Of a stretch of DNA of 64,000 bases, positions 11,217 to 22,241 are shown in pieces. The DNA comes from Onthophagus taurus (lineage: Eukaryota > Arthropoda > Insecta > Coleoptera > Scarabaeidae). Below the pieces are notes generated by a model. The model did no database searches. It was not told where the DNA came from and was given only the letters and a program-made list of their open reading frames with translations. The first letter of the stretch is position 1, and every line of letters begins with the position of its first letter. Made by a program: the position numbers and the translations under genes. The stretch spans positions 2,542,001-2,606,000 of the forward strand of contig NC_091973.1 of NCBI RefSeq assembly GCF_036711975.1, in the 5' to 3' direction.

Positions 11217-13365
11217 AATAATAATAATAATAATAATATATATGTTTATTGATGATGCAACAAAGAATTTACAAGCCCACAAAAAAATACAAAAAATAAT
11301 ACATAAAAATAATTAAAATAATAAACACTCTGAAATTATCAACAAAACCGGACTTAATAACAGCGCATCATCAAAAAGAGCCGAGTCAATGCAGACATAG
11401 CTTGTCTGCTATTGTTTTTCATCGGCCCTTTTGTAATAGAAATAATAAATAAATTGGTTTCAAACAAGATAGCACTAACTATATATATATATATAAAAAA
11501 ACTATATTAACAGAAGTAAGCACCTAAATTAGTTAGCAATGAAAGATAACAATAATAAGGAATAATAAAAAAAAATACAACAAAATTAAAGAACAAAAAC
11601 ATAGCAAAATGAAGAAAAGGTTGAACAAGCTGCCGCGAACAATCTCCCCCTGCCCTGTTAGGTCATACAATTCAGAAATGTAAAAAGTGAATATTACCTC
11701 TTAATAAGAACTTAAATTTAAAATTTAAATTTAAATGCTGTTCTGCTCAATCAAAAGAATTTTTTTATAATATGACTTGAAACTTCGCTCACTCAGCTGC
11801 TTGACGGAATCAGGAAGGCTATTCATAATAGTAGTTACATTATAAGAGTAAGATCTTTTAAAGATTTGAGGTTCATGGCGTGGTATGCATAACATGTGCC
11901 GATGTCGTATATTAATATTGTGCACGTCACTGCGATACCTGATTCTATCGGCTAAATATGGTGGACATTTATACATAATAATTCTGTGAAAGAGGCAAGC
12001 ACTGTGAAGGATTCTACGACGCGTCATATTCAACCAATTTGCCCAATTCAGAGTGTGTGATATGTTTTCCCGTCTTTTAATACCATATATAAACCTCAGA
12101 CATGAGTTCTGCACTCTTTGGATACGCACTTTGGTTACAGAGTCTAAGCATGGATGATATAAAGCATCTCCGTAATTGAATATGGACAGATCAAGAGCTT
12201 CACATAATTGGATTTTCAAACGTTGGTTAAGTAAGCTCCTGTTACTGTACAATAATTTAAGCGTCACGTAGGCTCTACGAATTAGTGAAGAAACATGTCC
12301 ACGGAATCGGAGTGCGGTATCAAGACGTATACCCAAATTACAGCACTCGTCCGTAAAATTCAATTTAACACCACCCACTCCGACACTCAGAGACCCCTTG
12401 ACCCTGTTCACCACACCACCACTCCCAAATACCATAACTGCTGATTTAGACGGATTAATAATCAAACAATGATTTGAAGCTTCGTGGGCCAATTTGTCTA
12501 AATCAGAATTGATAGCTCTGTCAGCCTTGTCAATGTTATTCTCATTGAATGAGTAATAGACCTGAGTATCGTCAGCATACATGTGAGAAGTGCAATAGTC
12601 TAGTACTTTTGGTAAAGCAGCCGTATAAATTAGATAGAGCAGAGGGCCAAGAATTGAACCCTGCGGCACGCCTGAGGACACCACTGCTGCTGAAGATTCC
12701 TTTCCATGAAGCTTAACAGTTTGTGACCGATTCAGGAGGTAACTATTAAAAAACTTTATGGCACCCTCCGAAAGGCCAATATGGTGGAGTATTGCTAAGG
12801 CCTTAGAGAAGTCCAAGAGAATCAGGATCGTAGCGCTTTTTTGGTCAATTGCATGGAAAATATCATCCGTGACATCGAGAAGGGCTGTCGTACAACTGTG
12901 TCTTGAACGAAAACCAGACTGACGGACTGGTAGAATATTAAATTTATTTAGATGCTGGATAAGTCTAGTAGCAACCACTTTTTCCAGAATCTTGGACAAT
13001 ATAGGCAAAATACTTATGGGGCGGAGATCTTTAAGTTCCCGAGGGCTGGATGTTTTTGGAATTGGCGTGACTTGAGCAATCTTCCAAAGGTCAGGAAACA
13101 CAGACAATTCAAGGCAATAGTTCACAATATGACATATATACGGTATAATTGTTGGACAACACGTATTCAACATTTTAACACTAATACCGTCAACTCCAAC
13201 TGTAGTTGTCTTAATGTTACAAAGAATATCCAATATTTCCTCTTCCGAAGCGAGAGAAAAGGACAGTGATTCGATGACACCAGGGAAGATATTAGATTGA
13301 TTGAATGCCATCGAGGAAAAACTCGTTAACTTGATCGGCGTTGCCTATAGATTCAGGAAGTAGTG
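11217..13365 (-). mobile_element. 5'-truncated non-LTR retrotransposon (Jockey/CR1-type) with RT ORF
   Basis: The minus-strand frame 13311-11731 (526 codons) encodes a reverse transcriptase. It shows DLRPISILPILSKILEKVV, the motif-A stretch ILLDFSKA, GVPQGSILGPLLYLIY, the catalytic YADD box (MYADDTQVYYS), then the thumb region. No endonuclease domain is present; the element is truncated at about 13365 and appears frameshifted near 13300. Right after LDFSKA the expected FD..NH..LL segment is missing and the text runs straight into LAILHHIGL, an in-frame deletion inside the palm. On the minus strand the 3' end has AATAAA followed by an (ATT)n tail (plus-strand 11217-11240). It is inserted in the ORF of the element at 10.4-13.8 kb and is probably immobile. 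Confidence 0.9.
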
Positions 13366-13830
13366 AAAGACACAGATTTTATTAAAGTTATAACTGTTCT
13401 GGAAAGTAAAGCTTGGAAAAGTTTCATAAGCTGACAAACTTTCAAACTCTAGGAGCAAATATGAGTATCAAATTACACTATCTGGATAAATTTCCGGATA
13501 ATTTAGGAAATTATAGTGAGGAACAAGGAGAGCAGCTCCACCAGGATCTAAAAGTGATGGAGGAAAGGTATCAGGGTCGATGGGATTGTCACATGATGGC
13601 AGCTTACTGCTGGTCTTTAAAAAGAGATTGTCCCCTGAAAAATTATAAAAGAAAAGCTCATAAAAGGTGTTCCATGGAAATATAACATATGTATCCTAAT
13701 TTTTTGACATTATGAGATATCAGTTATTTTGTTTCTTGTTTTCCGATTTTTGTAATGTAAAATGAAAATAATGAATTGTGAGCATAAATATATCCAAAAT
13801 CAATCTTATATCTAGGGCAACAAAACCGTG
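13366..13830 (+). pseudogene. Transposon-like element, ORF right part and 3' end
   Basis: Continuation of the split element. It starts with a diverged KDTDFIKV block, then NMSIKLHYLDKFPDNLG, YSEEQGEQLHQDLK and MEERYQGRWDCHMMA, ending near 13683. Its non-coding tail (13772-13830, AAATATATCCAAAATCAATC followed by TTATATCTAG and GCAACAAAACC) recurs at 46900-46950 and 32865-32915. That defines the 3' end of the family. Confidence 0.7.
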
Positions 13831-13834
13831 TAAA

Positions 13835-15170
13835 AAGTGTAATCAATTCGTGAAGGCAAAAGTGAAAAGTTGTCGACAGGGACGAGTTAATTAATGACGT
13901 CAATTTCAATTTAATTAAGTTAAACGCGACTTCCACCCGGGGACGGTAAACAAACTAGCGGAGGTGTCGTTTTTTTTATTTTATTTTTTGGTCGGTTTAT
14001 TTTTTATATAAGAAATCGTTAAACGTACTCTATTGATTCAATTAATTAGTTTCTAAAGTGAACGATTTCTTGTAACTTTACTAGAGTATACTTTGGGATT
14101 GGTTCCTTGGTTAGTCGACCATCGGAGGTTTACATGCAACTGCTAAACGAACGCTAGGAACAAGTCATCCATCATCGGGGTGACAGTCGCATGATTGCAA
14201 GAACACACCCTAGTATGTGCTCGGAGTTTACTACTTCGTAATATGCCCCAGTCGACCCCTTAACAAGGCCAAAGAATTATTCAGCCTTTTATCTCGTCAC
14301 GAATTTAAATATTCCTACGTAGGCCAATTAATTCAAACAACAAAGTTTTACTATAATTACATATTAAAGGTACTTCTTTAAATTACTTGTTTGAATATAT
14401 TAATTAATGATTACATATTGAAAATGTTTAAAGTTCAAGTTAGAAAGCAATGAAAAGTATTGAAAGTTTGCAAATCAATCAAGCGTTTAACCAAATTCTG
14501 ACGTTGAACGCCGGATTGAGCTGGATAATTTAATTTTCCTAATTGCTAGATTCCAGGTGGGGTAAGCCCCGAGCTATGTCGGTAATGAGTTTGTCCGATT
14601 TTTATTAAAACCTCGAAGGCTGCATGCAAATGAAAACGGCAAACTTTGGGAAACATCCGAAGTTCGCGGTTATTAGATAGAGGAATTTCGGCCGGCGCAT
14701 TTTTAACGGAATTTACAACCGTTTCGGGGCCCGCTATTGGATATTAATTATAAATTCGGCAAATAAATTTACCCCTTCGGCCGGAAATTTTGCCAATTCG
14801 TATTTCTATTGGGTTTCTATGCAAATTAAGGGGAATATCACGGAAACGCCTTGTCTTCTTCCCTACTTGTTAGTGCAAATCGATAAAACCCACTTATTTT
14901 ATCTTCTCACATAAATTCATATTTATACAGATTCCTATAAACTATTATGGATAATAAATTGAATTGAATTATTCCGAATATTTCTTATCTAGCTATAAAA
15001 CTTAAATTTTAACCGTCAACTTCATTATCAGCAAAATTAATATCTCTATACAGGTGATTTATTAGCTCACCATCAAACTTTGACATATGATACCTAATCC
15101 AATTACCAAAAAACAATTTTAATGAACATATGTCCTATTTCAATTATTTACGAAATTAATCTTAACCATT
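13835..15170. other. Gene-free stretch
   Basis: AT-rich sequence with a moderately GC-rich middle (about 14500-14880). No ORF with a recognisable domain on either strand. Confidence 0.5.
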
Positions 15171-15173
15171 AAA

Positions 15174-16262
15174 AGTAAAGCGTTTTATTATTTGTTCTTT
15201 TATGAATACTTGAACCACTGCCTTGGCAAACTTAATAACGCAGTGGGTGTCAAGAAACTTTTAATATGACTTTTTAGACTCGAATACGCTCTACAAGCAT
15301 AGTTGCAGACTACCTCGGCTTCCAAGTACCGCATTCTTATTAAAAGTAATTTTAGTGTCTTTTTTGCAATAAAGTAGTCTCCACTTCCTCGGCAGCGTTT
15401 TATTATTTGTTCTTTTTTGAATAGTTGAACCACTGCCTCGGCAGCCAAGCTGCCTCGGCAAACTTAATAACGCAGTGGGTGTCAAGAAACTTTTAATATG
15501 ACTTTTTAGACTCGAATACGCTCTACAAGCATAGTTGCAGACTACCTCGGCTTCCAAGTAACGCATTCTTATTAAAAGTAATTTTAGTGTCTTTTTTGCA
15601 ATAAAGTAGTCTCCACTGCCTCGGCAGCGTTTTATTATTTGTTCTTTTTTGAATACTTGAACCACTGCCTCGGCAGCCAAGCTGCCTCGGCAAACTTAAT
15701 AACGCAGTGGGTGTCAAGAAACTTTTAATATGACTTTTTAGACTCGAATACGCTCTACAAGCATAGTTGCAGACTACCTCGGCTTCCAAGTAACGCATTC
15801 TTATTAAAAGTAATTTTAGTGTCTTTTTTGCAATGAAGTAGTCTCCACTGCCTCGGCAGCGTTTTATTATTTGTTCTTTTTTGAATACTTGAACCACTGC
15901 CTCGGCAGCCAAGCTGCCTCGGCAAACTTAATAACACAGTGGGTGTCAAGAAACTTTTAATATGACTTTTTAGACTCGAATACGCTCTACAAGCATAGTT
16001 GCAGACTACCTCGGCTTCCAAGTAACGCATTCTTATTAAAAGTAATTTTAGTGTCTTTTTTGCAATGAAGTAGTCTCCACTGCCTCGGCAGCATAGCTGC
16101 CTCGGCTTTTAAATAATTCACCTAGATTGTAAAGCGTTTTATTATTTGTTCTTTTATGAATACTTGAACCACTGCCTCGGCAGCCAAGCTGCCTCGGCAA
16201 ACTTAATAACGCATTGGGTGTCAAAAAACTTTTAATATCTCTTTCTAGACTCGAGTACACTA
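15174..16262. repeat. SAT2 tandem repeat, 232-bp unit, about five copies
   Basis: The period is exactly 232 bp between the middle copies, judged from recurring GAACCACTGCCTCGGCAGCC and GACTTTTTAGACTCGAATAC. Copies 2-4 are nearly identical. Each unit holds an inverted pair CTGCCTCGGCAGC / GCTGCCTCGGCA. The first copy (15178-15240) lacks one CTCGGCAGCCAAGCTGCC block, as if deleted between short direct repeats. The last junction (16090-16150) has an extra GCATAGCTGCCTCGGC insertion. As 232 is not a multiple of three, the open minus-strand frames shift between units and are not genes. Confidence 0.9.
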
Positions 16263-17805
16263 GTACAATATATTAAATCTTCTTTTCAAAATAGTGTCCT
16301 GTTGTGGCATCAATCACTAAACAATCTAGTTGACATTACACATAAATAAAGAGATCTGTAATTCGTCTTATTACTTATCACTAGCTTCAAAAATTCTCCT
16401 CAATTACCTTCTTGACTTAGATGTGCAATAATACATGTTCTACGAAGATTTTTCGTAAACCATAAAGAGAATATTAAGACATAAGTGATTATTCAGAAAT
16501 CTCTTTAAAACAAGCGTATTTGGGTAGTTTATGAGTTTCCGCAAAATTCCAACGGGGGTGAGAGGGAGGTTGGCAAAAAGATGATATTCGCCGCCTCAAT
16601 TTATGTAGTGGAAAATAATAGGGTACGGTAGTCTACGTTTATTGCTCGTAAAATTTCTTGCGTAGCGGATACAATGTCATTTTATTCGGTGAAGTCGATG
16701 GCAAAATTGATCTTGTAAACATTTTGCGAAATTGTCGGCAATCCCAACAAAACGAGCAACGTCGAATAAATAAAGCCAACGTTACAATACGCGTATCTCT
16801 GGCGGCCCAATCAATATGAACATTAATGCGATTTTGGGAACTGTATATGTATATATTCAATGTAGATTTTATCAAATATTGCGGGAAATGTATTTGAGGA
16901 TACCAACCGTTCGGTGAAATATGCCGTTTTTAATATTGTTATTACAAAAATATCACAAAACAAAGCGCGTTGTGTTTTAGTTTTATATATCATTATATTT
17001 TATTTTTCTCTATTAGCACAATTAATGTCGGCGGAATAAAATTTAATTTTTCTGCTTTCTTACGTCTTAGAAATTGACTTCGACTTCCTCACCGATATTT
17101 TTAAACTTGTCACATAAAATTTTACGTAACAAGCCAACATGTATAAGTCAAAAATAGAATTGCGCACGCGATAGTCAATAGTAATACGATTGCAGTGGAT
17201 ACAATGGAATATTGGAACCTGCAATTGTCAGTTAAACTAAATTGTATATCACTGGTTATATCGACCGTGCGGTGAAACTCGGTTTTATATAGGTTTTTTT
17301 CTATTTTTGCTCTTTTTTTGAAGAAATAAAATAACAGAAACGTTTTGAAAATTTCTTTATTTATTCCACAATTCCTGGCAGAAAATTTTCTTTGGTGTCC
17401 ATAACAACAAACTATTATTCTGTTACTTATTAGTAATATACATAGATATGTTTCAGATTCTGTCTATTTAAACTGTAAACTAACTCATTAAAACTCGTTA
17501 AATACAAAATTGTTATTGACATTTAAGTTACTTATTCATTAATTTTAGGCTATGTACACAAAGCAATCAATCCTTTCTAGTATAAAAATATTTTTTTGTA
17601 TTTGTAAAACCAAAATACTTTTCACGTAGCACCTTAAACGTAACAACTCGTCGATTTTAATCTCACAAATGCAACGAACATACGCCTAACTTACCTTTAA
17701 TAATACTTTAAATCTACTAATAATTAATTAATAATAACATTTTTTAAATAGTATATTTATATCTGCATCTTTTTGTATTCAATCGTTGAGTATGACTAGG
17801 ATCTT
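16263..17805. other. Gene-free stretch including the FGFR 3' UTR side
   Basis: No coding content recognised. The part next to 17806 should hold the 3' UTR of the minus-strand FGF receptor. A minus-strand AATAAATAAA near 17359-17368 is a candidate poly(A) signal, inferred only. Confidence 0.4.
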
Positions 17806-20800
17806 TTAAAATGGCGGGCTTGATTCGTCACAACTTGACTCTTGACTCGATGGCGGCGTATCCAATTGCGGCAACCCCAAATCCAAATATTCCTCATTCG
17901 CCGTTATCGTTAATATATCATCTAAATCTTCCACCAAATCCGAAAACAGCGGCCTCTCATTTGTTTTATAACTCCAACATTCACGCATTAACATGTAAAT
18001 TTCTAGGGAACAACACGGAGGTTTTTCCATTCTATGACCATTCCTTAATAATTGGAATAACTTTTCTACACTCGGTACAGATGGATATGGTGTACCTCCC
18101 AGTGTCATAATTTCCCATAATAATATTCCATAAGACCAAACGTCTGATTGTGTGGTGTAAACTCTATGGAACAAAGCTTCTGGTGCCATCCATTTAACAG
18201 GTAATCTTCCATCCGTAGTTTTTCTGTAATAATCGCTGCAATGTATGTCTCTGGCTAATCCAAAATCGGCGATTTTAAGAATGTAATCTTCGCTAACCAA
18301 CACATTTCTAGCAGCCAAATCGCGATGGATACACTAAAACAAATCAAAAAATTAGAACAAAAACAAACAATTTACCAAAAACTAACCCTCCGCGAAGCTA
18401 AATACTCCATCCCTTTCGCAACTTGATAAGCAAAAGAAACTAAATCCTTCTGAGTTAGAGTTTTCTTTTCCTTTTCTGGCATTCCAATTGCTGGTTCATA
18501 CCCAGATGACGGTCTATGTTGACGAAGAAAATCCCTTAAATTTCCATAAGGCGCATATTCCACCACAACATACAACGGCCCATTTTGAGTACAACATCCC
18601 AAGAGGTTTATAATATTAATGTGTTTTCCAATCATTTTCATCATTTCCATCTCTGAGACTAAATCCATCATTTCGTTATCTGTATGACCCTCTATGAAAA
18701 AAAAATTAATTTGTAATACTATTTATTATTTGTTATTAATGTGATGTACCTTTTAACATTTTTACCGCAACAATGCTGCTCACTCCAGCTTTAACGACAT
18801 CAATAGCTTCAGCTTTCATGACTTTCCCGAAAGCTCCCTCCCCAAGACTTTTACCTAGATGTAAACTTTCCCTGGGAATTTCCCAATCCGAATCCATCGG
18901 GAGTTCATATTCCGATATCATTCCATCAACAGCGTTGTTGTTTTGAGTTTTTTGTTTCTCAATTTTTACAATCGGCATTAGTAAAGGTTCGGAAACATTT
19001 TCTGAATGATTTTTCTCTATTATCACTTTTTTCGTCCATTGAGTTACTACTGCCGCTCTTGCGGTTTCTATAGCAACTAATTTTTTAATTTTTTCTCTAT
19101 TTTATAAAAAAAAAAGAATTTATATTAGTATTATTAAAATAGATATATGCAGTAAAATCTTGATATAATGGACCTTGTTAAATCTTGTTGTTGAAAAAAC
19201 AATTATTAACATTTACTTACTGTTTCCATTTAGTGATGACATAAATAACAATTACTAACGCTCCTGTGAATAAAATCGAAACAACAATTCCCATTATAAT
19301 GATTAATAAGGGTTGTCCATGAGTTTCTGAATCTAATGCTAAACAAAATTTATTATTAATTTTTTATAAATGTTTAATTAATCATACTTACAATCAACGA
19401 TTTTTAAATAAGCACTTCCTGTTGTATGACCAAGAGTATTAGCAGCATAACAAGTGTACCATCCCTCGTGGTCATAGGTGACGTTAACCAGTTTAAGAAT
19501 TTCAGGAGATGTTTCATCGTTCTATTATAAAAACGAAATTGTTAATAAATGACTACACTGTATTAATTAATTATCGTACCCGACGTCATCATTGCAAGTA
19601 TGCAACCAACATCACAATACTCGTATTGAAATACGCAAATCGAGTTATTGGTTGCATACTCACAATGATGACGTCGGGCACGATTAAAAAAATACAAAGT
19701 TGTGATACCTGAGTAATAACCGTTCCCTCATTATCATCGTGAATTGTATTATTACTGAAGACCCAGTAAATTTTAGGGTTTAAATCGGAGAGGATTTTAC
19801 ACGTTAGATTAACACTGTCACCGACTGCCACCGTGGTGTTTTTGGGATTCTCTATCATGATCGGACGGTTATGGTAACGCTCTAAAAAGTGGACGTGCAA
19901 AGGAACAGATTTGAAAAAATAGTTAGGACACTAAATGTTGAATAACCAACACCAACGTTAATAGCTACAAAAGAACCTTCACCACGAAACCAAAGAACAA
20001 TATAAAACCTTCACCGTCAAATTTCTTTTTTTTTTTTCGTAAAAAATACCTTTAGTAGAAATTTGTCGTCATAAATAGTTTCGTTTTCGTTAGTCCGAGG
20101 AAGTCCACGAAACCACTGAATGAATGGTAACAAATCGGAAAATTGCGGACATTCCAACTCAACTGTAGAGTTAACTACAGCTGTTACGTTTTTCGGGTAG
20201 CCAGTAACGATGTATGGTTTTGCCGGGAACCGTTCTATGTAGTGGTTCCGAAAAAATTATAACACGCAAATACGGAAACTAATTTCATTCACTTACCAAC
20301 AACTGTCAACGTGTAGGTGTAGTTAATGCATCCCACCTCGTTGCAGGCCTCGCACATGTATTTCCCGGCATCCGTAATTATCAAATCTTGCATCTGCATG
20401 TTCCATGTGGTGTACTTGATCTCACCCAAGCTTCGTACCGGTGGCGTTTCACCATTCTTGTACCATGTTATATTAGGAACGGGATAACCTCCAGCTTTAC
20501 ATTTAAAAGTTACCATATTCCCCGCAACTTTTACGTTAAGCCCATTTTCGGTCATTTTTTTTGTAAAATAAGGTATATGGGGTGTTTTCTTCCCCGATGG
20601 GGTGTAATCTTCTTCGTCGTCATCTTGAGTTCCTTGATCTAAAATGTTTTAATTAATATCTATTAATAAAATGACGAAGTCTTACGTACCAATACTAAAA
20701 TTTTTTTGAATACATTGCCCATCTAAACAAACTTTACAACTGTAATTTCCATAATCTTCGATCGTCATTATTTTTACATTGATAGAAAACTTTTTTTGTT

Positions 20801-22241
20801 TAACAGATGATTCGATGGAATCGTTTTTGTTATTGTACCAAGTAATTGTGGTCGAGTTCATTTCGTTAACATCGCAGTTTAAGGTGAGGTTAGTACCCAA
20901 AGATACTTGGATGATTTGCTCGGCCTTATTGTTCAAAAAATTTAATTTTGGTTTATACTCATTCGGATCTTCTGCCACCAATGAAAGGCTTTTTAAACGA
21001 AATAGATTGTTTGGGATAAAATCCAAATTTTTTGGGTCGTTGATAACATTTGAAAGAGTATTAGCAATTGATTCGTAATCATCGACTACTTTTAAGTAAG
21101 CGCTTTTTATTGCACGACCAACTGAATTAGTAGCATAACATGTGTACCACCCCTCTTGGTCATGGGTGACGTTAACCAATCTAAGAATTCCAAGAGATGT
21201 TTCGTCGGTCTATTACAGAAATGAAATCGTTAATAAATTAATAAAATGATGATAACTATTATATACCTCATTTTCATTATTATTAACACTGTTATTATTG
21301 TACACCCAGGAAATGTTATGGTTTAAGTCGGATATGACTTTACACGTTAGATTAACACCGTCACCAACTGCCACCGTGGTGTTGCTAGGATTCTCTATTA
21401 TGTACGGAGGGCCTAAAAAGACATGGACGTGCAAAGGAACAGATTTGAAAATAAGTTGGGATAATAAATGTTGAAAAACCAACACCAACGTTAATCGCTA
21501 CAAAAACCTTCACCATCAAATTTCCTTTTCTAATACGAAATACCTGCGGCAGAAATTTGTTGGCATAAATAGTTTCGTTAGTCCGAGGAAGTCCACGAAA
21601 CCAATGAATGAATGGTAACGAATCGGATAATTGCGGACATTCCAACTCAACTGTAGAGTTAACTACAGCTGATACATTTTTCGGGTAGCCAGAAACGATG
21701 TTTGGTTTTGCCGGGAACCGTTCTATGTAGTGGTTCCGAAAAACTTGTAACACGCCAATACGGAAACTAACTTCATTCACTTACCAACAACTGTCAACGC
21801 AAAGGTGTGATTAATGCATCCTAGATCGTTGCAGACTACACACGTATAATTCCCAGTATCTCGATACACCGCATCTTCCATCACCATAAACCATTTGGTG
21901 AATCTAACCCTCTCTAAATTTCGAACCGGTATTTCATCATTTTTATACCACGCTACATCAGGAACCGGATAACCTTCAGCTTTACATTTCAATCGTACCA
22001 TATCACCCTCAACATACACGCGAATTTTCGACATTTTCTTTGGAAAATATGGCAAAAAATGTTCCGATTCAACTTTGCGCTCATCTAAATTTGAATAAAA
22101 TTCAAGTATATGTAACCCTATTAAAAATTTATTCTTACCAATCTCGGAAGACGCATCATCCATTAAATTGTCATTTGAAAAATTCGAAGCTGACGTGTGA
22201 AAAAGAAGAATAGACACTAAGAATGTTATTCTGAGAGCCAT
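17806..22241 (-). CDS. FGFR: Fibroblast growth factor receptor tyrosine kinase
   Basis: Thirteen minus-strand coding exons: 22241-22139 (signal peptide [18 protein letters not shown]), 22084-21785, 21722-21544 or 21412-21267, 21209-20690, 20638-20297, 20234-20050 or 19881-19709, 19521-19392, 19338-19221 (membrane helix), 19096-18750, 18691-18387 and 18333-17806. Using one exon of each alternative pair gives about 1018 residues. The ectodomain has five Ig-type domains: D2-like, D3-like, a linker Ig, then a second D2/D3 pair. The kinase has [30 protein letters not shown], the DYYRKTT activation loop and WMAPEAL, all intact and typical of FGFR. FGFRs bind FGF at D2-D3 and signal through Ras/MAPK; in flies they guide trachea and mesoderm. 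An acceptor (TTTTTTAG) at about 22267 just before the ATG implies an upstream 5' UTR exon. Five Ig domains recall Drosophila Breathless. Confidence 0.95.
19554..19700. mobile_element. Hairpin MITE, copy 6, inside an FGFR intron
   Basis: Starts TACACTGTATTAATTAATTA, with TCGTACCCGACGTCATCATT, then the GCAAGTATGCAACCAACATC arm and the inverted TTGGTTGCATACTCACAATG arm. It fills most of the 187-bp intron between FGFR exons 19709 and 19521. The homologous intron of the other cassette (21210-21266) lacks it. Confidence 0.8.
19709..20234 (-). other. FGFR alternative exon pair 2 (7/8), first half of second Ig III
   Basis: Exon 20234-20050 ([10 protein letters not shown].., ELECPQ, IQWFRG) and exon 19881-19709 ([10 protein letters not shown].., NLTCK, IYWVFS) repeat the arrangement of the first pair, with the same phases (1 in, 0 out). 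They share the downstream exon 19521-19392, which supplies the F-strand Cys (WYTCYA). Confidence 0.85.
21267..21722 (-). other. FGFR alternative exon pair 1 (3/4), first half of Ig III
   Basis: Exon 21722-21544 ([10 protein letters not shown].., ELECPQ, IHWFRG) and exon 21412-21267 (GPPYIIENP.., NLTCK, ISWVYN) each encode the B-strand Cys and core Trp half of the same Ig domain. Both acceptors accept phase 1 from the preceding exon and both donors leave phase 0. Including both, or neither, breaks the frame. Confidence 0.85.

Noticed and set aside
15291-15912. Minus-strand frames starting MAAEAVVQVF in SAT2
   Set aside because: The 232-bp period is not a multiple of three, so each unit changes frame. 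Spurious translations of a satellite.
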